A DNA stretch of 64,000 nucleotides from positions 1 to 64,000 of the forward strand of contig CAMOWK010000005.1 of NCBI GenBank assembly GCA_946628415.1. The letters are read 5' to 3'. A program made the position numbers and the translations under genes. This DNA comes from an uncultured Lachnospiraceae bacterium (GTDB lineage Bacteria > Bacillota > Clostridia > Lachnospirales > Lachnospiraceae). The notes below the pieces were generated by a model. It made no database searches. It saw nothing but the letters and a program-made list of their open reading frames with translations, and was not told where the DNA came from. Of this stretch, positions 7,692 through 16,312 are shown piece after piece; position 1 is the stretch's first letter, and each line of letters begins with the position of its first letter.

Positions 7692-8402
7692 ATGAAGCAG
7701 GAACAGAATATAAATAAAGGTACATTATTTGGCATAGGTGTAGGCCCCGGTGACCCGGAAATGATGACTCTAAAGGCAATCAGAATTATTAAAGAGGTTG
7801 ATATAATATGTATCCCCCGATCAAAAAAGGAAAGCAGCAGAGCATATCAGATTGCATTTTCAGTTGTTCCGGAAATAAGCGAAAAGAAATGCATTGAATT
7901 TGATTTTCCTATGACAAAGGATAAAAACATTTTAGATGAAATTCACGAAAGGATTTACGGAGAAACGAGAGCGTATCTTTTGGAAGGAAAGAGCGTTGCA
8001 TTTCTTACGATAGGAGATCCGACAGTTTACTCGACGTTTTCATACATCATGGAAAAGGCAGAGAGCGATTCATTTCCTGTTTCTATCGTGAGTGGGATCA
8101 CATCATTCAGCCTTGCTGCGGCGAGACTGGGAATCAGTCTTTCATGTGGTGACAATGAAATTCATATTGGAAGCGGCGAAGAAGATGTGGAGGGGGTGCT
8201 TAGGCTCACGGGCACAAAGGTTATCATGAAATGCGGAAGGTATATCGGGAAGGTGAAGGAGCTTTTGAGAAAGTGCGAAGCTGATGGGAAGACGTCGGTT
8301 TATGCCATTTCCGACGCAGGGCTTCCGAATGAAAGTATATACCTCGGTGCAGATGAGATACCTGATGATGCCGGTTATATGACAACAATAATTGTGAAGT
8401 AA
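7692..8402 (+). CDS. cobI: Precorrin-2 / cobalt-factor II C20-methyltransferase
   Basis: 236 residues, the usual length for CobI/CbiL. It has the SAM-binding glycine motif VGVGPGDPEMMTLKA near the N-terminus, the GDPTVYSTF segment (about 112-120) and SGITSFSLAAARLG (about 136-149), all typical of the tetrapyrrole methylase fold. It transfers a methyl group from SAM to C20 of precorrin-2 or its cobalt form in corrin ring assembly. No other cobalamin gene is in the window, so it is separated from the expected cbi cluster. Start ATG follows TGGAG; its own terminator is not evident. Confidence 0.88.
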   Translation: MKQEQNINKGTLFGIGVGPGDPEMMTLKAIRIIKEVDIICIPRSKKESSRAYQIAFSVVPEISEKKCIEFDFPMTKDKNILDEIHERIYGETRAYLLEGKSVAFLTIGDPTVYSTFSYIMEKAESDSFPVSIVSGITSFSLAAARLGISLSCGDNEIHIGSGEEDVEGVLRLTGTKVIMKCGRYIGKVKELLRKCEADGKTSVYAISDAGLPNESIYLGADEIPDDAGYMTTIIVK

Positions 8403-8536
8403 ATCGATAGGTTTTTGGGTGTTCCGAATGGCAGATAAGAGCTGAGGTAAAGCTTGGAGTTTTTACAGAGAAATCGGATTAGGATTTTGAAGATTTTGAA
8501 GAGATATAAGAAAAATAAGACAAATACTGCTAAATG

Positions 8537-8552
8537 TGCTATTATAATAGCA
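8537..8552. promoter_or_regulatory. hipBA operator 1 overlapping a -10 box
   Basis: Perfect 16-base palindrome TGCTATTATAATAGCA. It contains TATAAT at 8543-8548, so a bound dimer would block RNA polymerase. The centre is 40 bp from the second site. Likely bound by the adjacent HipB. Confidence 0.7.
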
Positions 8553-8576
8553 ATTATCAATGAAAATGCATGAAAT

Positions 8577-8592
8577 TGCTATTATAATGGCA
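8577..8592. promoter_or_regulatory. hipBA operator 2
   Basis: TGCTATTATAATGGCA, the same palindrome with one broken pair, again containing TATAAT (8583-8588). It lies 17 bases before the TTG start of hipB. Confidence 0.68.
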
Positions 8593-8608
8593 GAAGAGAG
8601 GTGCTAAG

Positions 8609-8887
8609 TTGGAGGAATATATTTGGGAGACACCAACAGAGGTTGATAAAACTCTTGCAGGCAGGGTGAAAAAAATAAGAAAAAGAAAAAAGATTACGCA
8701 AAAGGAACTTGCAGAGCGTGCCAACGTTAGCTATGGGGCGCTTAAAAAGTTTGAGCAGACCGGTGATATATCATTAAAATCTCTTACTAAGATTGCTATG
8801 GAACTTGGCCTTATAAATGAGATAAAAGGACTGTTTCAAAATACAGTTTATAATAGTTTGGATGAGGTTATCAATGAACAGAGGTAA
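8609..8887 (+). CDS. hipB: HipB-like antitoxin, Cro/C1-type DNA-binding protein
   Basis: 92 residues. It starts at TTG 8609, seven bases after AGAGAGG. The helix-turn-helix occupies about 18-70 (KITQKELAERANVSYGALKKFE). By analogy with other HipB proteins it dimerises, binds the two upstream palindromes and neutralises HipA. Its end overlaps hipA by 14 bases, implying coupled translation with antitoxin made first. Confidence 0.88.
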   Translation: MEEYIWETPTEVDKTLAGRVKKIRKRKKITQKELAERANVSYGALKKFEQTGDISLKSLTKIAMELGLINEIKGLFQNTVYNSLDEVINEQR

Positions 8888-10031
8888 AACACTGGATGTT
8901 TTCTATAAAGGGAAAATTGTAGGAACACTTGCTATTACTGGTGATAACAGGGTAGCTTTTCAATATAGCGATGACTGGCTCAGAGATGGATTTGCAATCA
9001 GCCCTTTTTCATTACCGCTAAAGAATGAAATATTTGTTCCGGAGCCTGAATCCAGGAGGATTTTTAGAGGCCTTTTTGGCGTGTTTGCTGATAGCCTTCC
9101 TGACAGCTGGGGAGAATTGTTGCTTGATCGGGTATTGGCAAGTAAAGGAATAAAAGTTGATGATATTTCTATTTTAGACAGATTGGCATATGTGGGAAGT
9201 TCGGGTATGGGAGCATTTGAGTATTACCCATCACGTAACATTGATTATTCAATAAGTGGATTTGATTATGATTTAATTGCCAAAGAATGTGAAAAACTGT
9301 TATCGTCTAAAACATCGGATAAGCTGGATATACTATACAAGCTCGCTGGATCAAGTGGTGGAACCAGACCTAAGATTCTGATCAAAGAAGGGAATTCGGA
9401 ATGGATAGTAAAGTTTCCGGCTAGTGTTGATTATATAGAGAGTGGAAAAAGAGAATATGATTATTCTCTGTGTGCAAAAAAGTGTGGAATCAGAATGACA
9501 AAAACTGAACTTGTTCCGTCGAAGATTTGCAGCGGGTTCTTTAAGACGGAAAGGTTTGATAGGGAAAATGGAGAAAAGATAATGTGCGTTTCATTTTCCG
9601 GGCTTTTGGAAGTGGATTATAGGTCTCCATCATGTGATTATACTACGTATATGAAGTTAGTAAATGTACTTACACGTGAGAACAAAGACGAAATTGAGCA
9701 GATGTTTCGTTTGATGTGTTTCAATGTATTCGCTCATAATCATGATGATCACACTAAGAATTTTTCTTTTTTGAGAAAAAATGAAAGATGGGAGTTGGCA
9801 CCTGCATATGATTTGACATACAGCGAAACGTATTTTGGAGAACATACCACATCGGTAAACGGCAAGGGTAAAGGAATCTCGGATAATGATTTGATTTTTG
9901 TCGGTAAGGAGGCAGGATTAGCGAAGGCAAAATGTAAGGCTATAATCAGTGAGATTAAGGAGAATATCAAAGAGCTGGAAGATTATCTGTACAGGAAACC
10001 CAAAGAAAAGTTTGGGAAAGTGGGCAGGTAG
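8874..10031 (+). CDS. hipA: HipA-family serine/threonine kinase toxin
   Basis: 385 residues from ATG 8874, six bases after GAGG inside hipB; the alternative ATG at 8862 lacks a site. The N-terminal subdomain (1-100) and kinase core are joined in one chain as in classic HipA. Seen: the flexible P-loop SSGGTRPK (160-167), K180 in WIVKFP, the catalytic DDHTKNFSF (291-299) and the metal-binding D313 in PAYDLTYS. In E. coli HipA phosphorylates GltX and causes persistence; the target here is unknown. All catalytic residues are present, so the toxin should be active. Confidence 0.92.
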   Translation: MNRGKTLDVFYKGKIVGTLAITGDNRVAFQYSDDWLRDGFAISPFSLPLKNEIFVPEPESRRIFRGLFGVFADSLPDSWGELLLDRVLASKGIKVDDISILDRLAYVGSSGMGAFEYYPSRNIDYSISGFDYDLIAKECEKLLSSKTSDKLDILYKLAGSSGGTRPKILIKEGNSEWIVKFPASVDYIESGKREYDYSLCAKKCGIRMTKTELVPSKICSGFFKTERFDRENGEKIMCVSFSGLLEVDYRSPSCDYTTYMKLVNVLTRENKDEIEQMFRLMCFNVFAHNHDDHTKNFSFLRKNERWELAPAYDLTYSETYFGEHTTSVNGKGKGISDNDLIFVGKEAGLAKAKCKAIISEIKENIKELEDYLYRKPKEKFGKVGR

Positions 10032-10060
10032 CCCACCAAAATGAATAGAGTAAAATGTAA

Positions 10061-10092
10061 AATGTCCATAGTGGGTACTATGGGCATTTTTT
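10061..10092 (+). terminator. Terminator after hipA
   Basis: ATGTCCATAG (10062-10071) pairs with CTATGGGCAT (10078-10087), followed by T residues. It is preceded by a second inverted repeat GTGGGC/GCCCAC around the hipA stop codon. Confidence 0.8.
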
Positions 10093-10161
10093 AGTGGCAA
10101 ATTTTTATAAAATGATTAAAGATTCAGTGTTTATAGAAATGTCGATGAACAAGATTATGTT

Positions 10162-10407
10162 TTAAGATTCGTCATAGACGTATTCGATAATATCTGCAGG
10201 GTTACAGCCCAATGCATAGCATATGCGGGCAAGCACATCGGCATCTATTTTTTCAACATGCCCTTTGTACCATTTATCGACTACTTCAAATCGGGTGTTG
10301 ATGGCACGGGCAAGGGCATTTCTAGTGATGTTGTTCTTATCCATATAGTCTTTAAGGTTTAGTCTAATGTAGCCATAGTTGTTAATTGAGATAACTTGAT
10401 TCTGCAT
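10162..10407 (-). CDS. Small Cro/C1-type regulator
   Basis: 81 residues on the minus strand. The HTH covers about 17-70 (LKDYMDKNNITRNALARAINTRFEVVDKWYKG) and ends with the LGCNPADIIEYV tail common in the small XRE/HTH_26 type. It is divergent from the SPFH/TIR operon with 209 bases between. Its position and the 18-base palindrome over the operon's -10 box suggest it represses that operon. Inference. Confidence 0.85.
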   Translation of the reverse strand: MQNQVISINNYGYIRLNLKDYMDKNNITRNALARAINTRFEVVDKWYKGHVEKIDADVLARICYALGCNPADIIEYVYDES

Positions 10408-10527
10408 AGCATACCTTCCTATATTCTTTTGATACTAACAAAGGGGTTTTAAGAATTTAATGTCAAAATGTCGTAAATTACATCTAATAATTACCATACA
10501 GAACCATACTATGTGAAAAGTAAATGA

Positions 10528-10567
10528 TTGACTAATCCCTTGTAGAAAGTTACTATATAGATAGTAA
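10528..10567 (+). promoter_or_regulatory. Promoter and palindromic operator of the SPFH/TIR operon
   Basis: TTGACT (10528-10533) and TACTAT (10551-10556) are 17 bases apart. The inverted repeat TTACTAT-atag-ATAGTAA (10550-10567) covers the -10 box and the start region, a typical repressor site. The rest of the 10408-10616 gap shows no gene. Confidence 0.65.
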
Positions 10568-10616
10568 TTTTTGTAGATTAAGCTATGCGGTTTTTACAAA
10601 AAAGGAGAAGGAGTAT

Positions 10617-12059
10617 ATGGCAAAGCAAGAAAAAAGAGAGGGAATAATAAGTGTTATAAAGTATGAAGGTCCAAATAGCGTTTTTGCTTGGAAACATCCT
10701 ATAGAGGATTTTAGTTCCGGTTCGCAACTAATTGTGCATGAATCTCAAGAGGCAATTTTCTTTAAAAATGGTAAAGCGCTGGATCTGTTTGGTTCAGGAA
10801 GATATACATTAGAAACAGAAAATATTCCGCTTCTAAGAGATACATTTAGCGTGCCATCAAATGCGGATACTCTGTTCCATGCTGAGGTATATTTTGTAAA
10901 TCTCACAACTCAGATGGGTATTAAGTGGGGGACTGATTCAAAAGTAAGGCTTTTTGATCCTGCATCGGGTCTTCATATAGAAATCGGTGCATGTGGAAGT
11001 TTTAATCTAAGAGTTACTAATTCGAGGAAATTCCTTGTTAAGATTGTTGGCACTGAAGGTGGATTCGGGCAGGGTCAAGTGCTGAATGGTGACGGTTCAG
11101 GTTTTACAACGGGTAAATTCAAGTCACTTATCATGAATCGTGTAAAGGCAAATCTTGCCAGAATTATTAAGGAGCAGAATATAAATATCCTTGAAGTTGA
11201 CGAGCATTTAGACAGCTTATCTGAAGCAATGAGGATTTCAATAAATGAAACGCTGGATGACTATGGAATGGTCATGCCTGAATTCTTTATTACTTCAATA
11301 ATGACACCGGATGATGATCCGAATTTCCGTAGATTGAAACAGCAATTTGCAGATAAGACATTAAAAGTAAGAGAGGAAGAGGTAAGAAAGGCAGAGGCAG
11401 AAGCCGCTCAAAGAAGAAAGGTAGTCGAGGCTGAAACAGAGGCACAGCTTAAGATGGTTGGTGCTAAAGGAGAGGCTGAGGCGACCAAGATAAAAGCAGA
11501 GGCAGAGGCAGAAGCATATAAGATGAAAGCTTTCGCAGAGGCAGCTGAAATGAAGGCAAAGGGTTATACCTACCAGCAGGAAACCGCAAGACAGGTTGGT
11601 ATGGAAGCTATGCAGAACGGAATAACAGGTGGTGAATCCGGTGGGAGCGGAATAGGAGATATAGCAGGGCTTGGTGTAACTCTTGGAGCAATGGGTGGAG
11701 TTATGAATATGACTAGAGAAGCTATGAATCCTATTATGGATAGTTCCACTCAGGTTGGAACCGGTTTTGGAAATGTAATTAGCGACTCGGCAAAGGATAC
11801 ATGGGATTGTCCTAATTGTGGCGCCAAAGGAATTACAAGTAAGTTCTGTCCGGATTGTGGCTCTCCAAAGCCTATGATGAATCGAGTTGGAGTTTGGGAT
11901 TGCTCGAATTGCGGTACTAAAGGAATAACAAGTAAGTTTTGTCCTGATTGTGGAAGTCCTATGCCAAAGGCTGATGAGGGATGGACTTGTCCAAATTGTG
12001 GAACCACTGGAATTAAGAGTAAATTCTGTCCTGACTGTGGACAAAAGAAAGATGAATAA
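10617..12059 (+). CDS. SPFH-domain protein with three C-terminal zinc ribbons (YdjI-like)
   Basis: 480 residues after AAAAAAGGAGAAGGAG. The N-terminal ~240 residues form an SPFH/band-7-like domain of the 'virion core protein' type seen in B. subtilis YdjI. A charged helical stretch rich in Ala/Glu/Lys (about 255-330) is probably coiled coil. After a Gly-rich linker, three near-identical zinc ribbons (about 393-480) repeat WxCxNCGxxGIxSKFCPDCG, four Cys each. There is no membrane helix of its own. Known for the family: SPFH proteins form rings or scaffolds at membranes, and YdjI helps bring PspA to the membrane. First gene of a four-gene operon; next gene 11 bases on. Confidence 0.85.
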   Translation: MAKQEKREGIISVIKYEGPNSVFAWKHPIEDFSSGSQLIVHESQEAIFFKNGKALDLFGSGRYTLETENIPLLRDTFSVPSNADTLFHAEVYFVNLTTQMGIKWGTDSKVRLFDPASGLHIEIGACGSFNLRVTNSRKFLVKIVGTEGGFGQGQVLNGDGSGFTTGKFKSLIMNRVKANLARIIKEQNINILEVDEHLDSLSEAMRISINETLDDYGMVMPEFFITSIMTPDDDPNFRRLKQQFADKTLKVREEEVRKAEAEAAQRRKVVEAETEAQLKMVGAKGEAEATKIKAEAEAEAYKMKAFAEAAEMKAKGYTYQQETARQVGMEAMQNGITGGESGGSGIGDIAGLGVTLGAMGGVMNMTREAMNPIMDSSTQVGTGFGNVISDSAKDTWDCPNCGAKGITSKFCPDCGSPKPMMNRVGVWDCSNCGTKGITSKFCPDCGSPMPKADEGWTCPNCGTTGIKSKFCPDCGQKKDE

Positions 12060-12070
12060 AGGAGACTGCT

Positions 12071-12766
12071 ATGAATACAAAGAGTAAAAATACATCAATA
12101 ATAATATACGCAGTAATAGCAGTACTATATTTAGTCTGCTTTTTTGCAATTCCATTTGAAAAGAATGCTATTACATGGACAGCCTTCGCCTTTGGATTTG
12201 TTTCGATAATCGGAGGAGCGATAGCTGCATTCGTTTCATTTGAAAATGGACAGGAATTGAAATCAAAGATTTACGGCTTCCCTATATTTAGATTGGGTTA
12301 CTACTATACGATAGTTCAATTGATATTAACAGTAATCTTCTGCACGGCCGGTTCATTTATAGAACTCCCGGTGTGGATAGTTGTCGTATCCGGAGCAATA
12401 CTTCTTGGCGTGTTCATTATAGGAGTCATCTCAGTTGACAGAGTACGTGAGGTTGTTGAACGACAGGACATTAGTGATGCAATAAATACAAAAACAGTAG
12501 AAACCTTTAGGCTGGATATTGATTCGCTTGTTAGAAAAAGTCCAGATGCCAATGTTCAGCGAGCTATGGAAAAACTTGCAGAGGAGTTCAAGTATAGTGA
12601 TCCAATGTCAAGTGAGGCTACAAGAGGGATTGAAGAAGAGATTAAGGGCAAGATAGAGGAATTGGCTAGTGCTTTGGTTTCTGATCCTGGGAGGAGTATG
12701 GGGATTATAGACGAAGTTAGAGGATTGTTGGAGAACAGAAATAGGGTTTGTAGGAGTTCAAAGTGA
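12071..12766 (+). CDS. Four-helix membrane protein, unrecognised
   Basis: 231 residues. Start ATG follows AAAGGAGACTG, 11 bases after the SPFH gene. Four membrane helices are visible at about 9-28, 35-57, 75-98 and 100-121, followed by a soluble, charged, helical C-terminal part (122-231). No catalytic motif is seen. Sandwiched between an SPFH protein and a TIR protein, it is a plausible membrane anchor or channel for a complex of the two. Function not known. Confidence 0.8.
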   Translation: MNTKSKNTSIIIYAVIAVLYLVCFFAIPFEKNAITWTAFAFGFVSIIGGAIAAFVSFENGQELKSKIYGFPIFRLGYYYTIVQLILTVIFCTAGSFIELPVWIVVVSGAILLGVFIIGVISVDRVREVVERQDISDAINTKTVETFRLDIDSLVRKSPDANVQRAMEKLAEEFKYSDPMSSEATRGIEEEIKGKIEELASALVSDPGRSMGIIDEVRGLLENRNRVCRSSK

Positions 12767-12818
12767 TTTGATGGTTTTGCAAATGGTTGATGCTGAAACA
12801 AACAAGGATTGATAAAAA

Positions 12819-13277
12819 ATGACTATTAGTACAATAAAAGATATCTCAGAGATACTCATGGCAATTACTTCTATTATTTGTGGTTTGTTTGCCATCTACA
12901 CTTATTATAAGGATCGAAAAAGAAACAAGAAAAAGGATACTTTGGATGCATATAATGATTTACAGAATAAATCATTAAATATGATTAATAAGTGGAAGCC
13001 TTCAGAGATTAAAGAAGTAATTCATAATAAGCAATCGAATGAGTTTAAAGAGTTAAGTGGGTATTTGGCAGATATTGAAAGGTTTTGTGTAGGATTGAAT
13101 GTAGGAATATATGACTTAGAAACTTTCTATGAAATTGCTCATGGTTACTTTGAAAGTGATAGGGGGCTATTACCTCCTAGGATTCTACCTTTAATTGAAG
13201 AAAAGAATAAAAATTCGGATGGTGAATACTATAATAACATTCAACTAGTAATGAATAGAATGAAAAGCATGAATTGA
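12819..13277 (+). CDS. Small single-pass membrane protein, DUF4760-like
   Basis: 152 residues. One N-terminal helix (about 8-28) is followed by a basic RKRNKKK stretch, placing the rest in the cytoplasm. The C-terminal domain has evenly spaced aromatic and acidic residues and resembles the helical DUF4760-type proteins that often accompany accessory genes. The ribosome site is weak (AAGG 14 bases upstream). It is the third gene of the operon, with 41 bases before the TIR gene. Function unknown. Confidence 0.7.
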   Translation: MTISTIKDISEILMAITSIICGLFAIYTYYKDRKRNKKKDTLDAYNDLQNKSLNMINKWKPSEIKEVIHNKQSNEFKELSGYLADIERFCVGLNVGIYDLETFYEIAHGYFESDRGLLPPRILPLIEEKNKNSDGEYYNNIQLVMNRMKSMN

Positions 13278-13318
13278 AAGAATGAAACGAACACTAAAAT
13301 AAAGGAAGGGTATACGAT

Positions 13319-16105
13319 ATGTCAGTAATTAAGTGCAAAATGTGTGGAGGTAGCCTTTCATATGAAGTGGGTTCGTCGGTATGTGAATGTGAATACTGCG
13401 GAACAAAGCAGACTATTCCAGATACTGATGATGAAAAGAGACTCAAGTTATACGAAAGAGCCAATAAACTCAGAATCAATAATGAGTTTGATAAGGCTGC
13501 AGGGGTATACGAGTCTATAGTTGCAGAATTTCAGTCTGAAGCTGAAGCTTACTGGGGACTGGTACTCTGTAAGTATGGAATAGAGTATGTAGATGATCCT
13601 ATGACAGGTAAGAAGATTCCGACCTGTCATAGGTCTTCTTTTGATTCTATTTTTGATGATTCTAACTTTGATTTTGTAATGGAAAATGCCGATACAGTAG
13701 CTAGAGGTATTTATAGAGAAGAAGCTAAACAGATTGAAGAGATAAGAAAAGGAATAATAGAAGTATCGTCTAAAGAAGAACCGTATGACATTTTTATTTG
13801 CTATAAAGAAACAGCAGAAGATGGAGAAAGGACAATCGATAGCGTTATAGCTCAGGATGTATATGAGGAATTAACAGAAAATGGTTACCGGGTCTTCTTC
13901 TCAAGAATAAGTCTTGAAGATAAGCTTGGCCAGGAGTATGAACCATACATTTTCGCTGCCTTAAATTCTGCTAAAGTAATGCTTGTATTTGGAACTCAGT
14001 ATGACTATCTCAATGCTGTTTGGGTAAAGAATGAGTGGAGTAGATTTCTTCAGTTAATGGAGTCCGGGCAGAAGAAAACACTCATTCCTTGCTACAAAAA
14101 TATAGATGCCTACGATATGCCAAAGGAGTTCGCAAAGCTCCAGGCTCAGGATATGGGTAAAGTGGGCGCAACTCAGGATTTAATCCGTGGGATTAATAAG
14201 ATTTTCGGAAAGACTTCTGGTAGTGTAAATAGTGCCATGGAATCATCGAAAGTCTCGTCAGTAACAACTCCGCTTGGATACAGTGAGGAGCCTATCCTTA
14301 AGAGAATCAGGATGTTCCTTGAGGATGAAGATTGGGATGCGGCTTCAACGTATTGTGAGCAAGTACTGAACCATAATCCTGAATGTGCATTAGCTTATGT
14401 ATATAAACTAATGATTGGGTTGAAGGTGACGGAACAAAATAAGTTAGGTAATTTGGATAAAACGTTTGAACATGAAAAGAATTACCAAAAAGCAATCAGG
14501 TTTGCTGATGAAAACCTAAAGGCTGAGTTAGAGGGTTATAACCGGGCAATTATCGAAAGAAAAAAAGAAAATGAGTATGAGTCTGCACTTAATATAATTA
14601 AATATGCAAAGACTCAGGATGACTATGTTGGGGCAAAAAAAGCATTTGAGTCATTAGGTGATTATAAAGATTCAAAGGAGTTGGCAGCCGATGCTGATAA
14701 ACTATACCATGATTTTGGTATGAATTCTATTTATGATGGAGCAATTGGACTGTCCAAAAGTGATTCTATCAATGATCTTGAAAAAGCACTTAAAGAGTTT
14801 GATACTATACTTGGTTGGAAGGATGCCGATGAAAGGAAAGAAGCTTTAAATGTAAAGCTTCATGAAATGAAATATGAATCAGCAATAGCTTTTATGAATG
14901 AGGCTAATGAACTATTAGAACAAATTAAATCAGGGAAGTATACTGATGCTTATACAGAGCTAACGAATTATGATAAGTGTATAGAAAAATTCACTCAAAG
15001 TGCTAAGAAATTTGAAGCGTTGCGTGAGTATATGGATTCTGAAGAAAAGTTAACACAATGTGATGAAATTGCAAATCAGCTTAAAGATGAATATAAGAAA
15101 AAAAGAGATATATATGAAAAACATAAAAAACGAACTGTCATAAAATGTTTAGTGGCATGCGGAGTTATTGTAATACTCGTGTTACTTTATATTATACTGG
15201 TGCAACCTTATTTAAAAAATGAGGGCGCTTATAAAAATGCTAAGAAACTATTAGAGAATGGCTCTTATGTTGAGGCGGATATTGAGTTTAGCAAAATAGA
15301 GAATTATAAAGATTCTAAGGATTTGTCAAAGGAGGCAATGTATAGATTAGCATCGAAGTATTATGAAGAAGGGGAGTACAAAGATGCAATAAATGTTTGG
15401 GATGAAATTGGAGATTATAAGGATTCAAAGACCAGGGTGACTGATTACTTTGAAAAAGAATATAGTGATGCGACAGATGCTCTTTCAAAAAAAGAGTATG
15501 CAAAGGCGTGTGAGATATTTAAAAAAATATCCGGTTATAAAGATGCGGACGATAGGTATTTAGAGAGTTCCTATGAATATGCATGTAAGTTGCTGGAAGG
15601 TAAAGAGTATCAAAGTGCAATTGTTTGGTATCAGAAATGTATTAATTACAATGATTCAAAAGAGAGAATCCTTGAGGCTGAGTATGATTATGTATTAGAA
15701 AATAAGGATTTAAGTGACCAAACACACACATATCTTAAGGAACTTGTAAAAGAAAAATACCCAGGGTCTCAGAAACTATTTGATGAATTATATACATGGA
15801 AGGTGGATGTACTCATTAATAAAGGGGCGTCTACGGTATACTATGCCGATAGAACAAATTTGGAATATACTGTCGTAGGGGGAGAACCCGGAGTAACTAA
15901 AAAAATACGAGAAGTTATTACATATCCAAATGGGGAGGTCGAAAAAGGAGAATGGCAAAGTGTTCATCAAGGCGATACTCTTAGTAGCTATTGGGCTGAT
16001 GGCGTGATGCAAGGCCCAGAGTTTATAGGTTCAACTCTTAAGGTAGAGATAGTTGATGAATCAAACAAAGTACTTGGAGAGGCAAGTATTAAAGTCTTAA
16101 ATTAA
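13319..16105 (+). CDS. Zinc ribbon-TIR-transmembrane protein with YKDS repeats
   Basis: 928 residues. Zinc ribbon at 6-29 (CxxC ... CxYC); helical segment 38-150; TIR domain about 154-280, starting YDIFICYKE and including FFSRISLEDKLG and WVKNEW. E239 of WVKNEW aligns by motif with the catalytic Glu of SARM1 (WVHKEI), so NAD+ cleavage is plausible. Helical repeats follow, one membrane helix at 606-631, then more repeats carrying Y/WKDSK or KDAD signatures (six seen across 449-781), and a C-terminal beta-rich domain (about 825-928). Related zinc ribbon-TIR proteins are common in Clostridia, but I know of no assigned function. Last gene of the SPFH operon; no terminator is clear downstream. Confidence 0.85.
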   Translation: MSVIKCKMCGGSLSYEVGSSVCECEYCGTKQTIPDTDDEKRLKLYERANKLRINNEFDKAAGVYESIVAEFQSEAEAYWGLVLCKYGIEYVDDPMTGKKIPTCHRSSFDSIFDDSNFDFVMENADTVARGIYREEAKQIEEIRKGIIEVSSKEEPYDIFICYKETAEDGERTIDSVIAQDVYEELTENGYRVFFSRISLEDKLGQEYEPYIFAALNSAKVMLVFGTQYDYLNAVWVKNEWSRFLQLMESGQKKTLIPCYKNIDAYDMPKEFAKLQAQDMGKVGATQDLIRGINKIFGKTSGSVNSAMESSKVSSVTTPLGYSEEPILKRIRMFLEDEDWDAASTYCEQVLNHNPECALAYVYKLMIGLKVTEQNKLGNLDKTFEHEKNYQKAIRFADENLKAELEGYNRAIIERKKENEYESALNIIKYAKTQDDYVGAKKAFESLGDYKDSKELAADADKLYHDFGMNSIYDGAIGLSKSDSINDLEKALKEFDTILGWKDADERKEALNVKLHEMKYESAIAFMNEANELLEQIKSGKYTDAYTELTNYDKCIEKFTQSAKKFEALREYMDSEEKLTQCDEIANQLKDEYKKKRDIYEKHKKRTVIKCLVACGVIVILVLLYIILVQPYLKNEGAYKNAKKLLENGSYVEADIEFSKIENYKDSKDLSKEAMYRLASKYYEEGEYKDAINVWDEIGDYKDSKTRVTDYFEKEYSDATDALSKKEYAKACEIFKKISGYKDADDRYLESSYEYACKLLEGKEYQSAIVWYQKCINYNDSKERILEAEYDYVLENKDLSDQTHTYLKELVKEKYPGSQKLFDELYTWKVDVLINKGASTVYYADRTNLEYTVVGGEPGVTKKIREVITYPNGEVEKGEWQSVHQGDTLSSYWADGVMQGPEFIGSTLKVEIVDESNKVLGEASIKVLN

Positions 16106-16201
16106 CAAATTGCGTATCCTATATTTATAGTTTTGCCTTAGACTTCTTAACTGTGAATAAATTGGCGCAACAAAAGCTAACATTTTACACATATTATTTA
16201 C

Positions 16202-16231
16202 TTGACACATTCAGAATTGCGGTCATATATT
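16202..16231 (+). promoter_or_regulatory. Promoter of the broken Rpn-type gene
   Basis: TTGACA (16202-16207), an 18-base spacer and TATATT (16226-16231), 82 bases before the ATG at 16313. The gap 16106-16312 otherwise holds nothing recognisable. Confidence 0.65.
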
Positions 16232-16312
16232 TAAATTGAGGTATATCCTACTTATTTCCGTTAATGGAGCAGAATGCTTCAGCGGTACATTTTAAATAAG
16301 GAGGATATGCAT

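Noticed and set aside
11361-12044. Antisense Ser/Thr-rich frame opposite the SPFH gene
   Set aside because: Its composition is the reverse reading of the Ala/Glu helix and zinc-ribbon repeats; no start signal.
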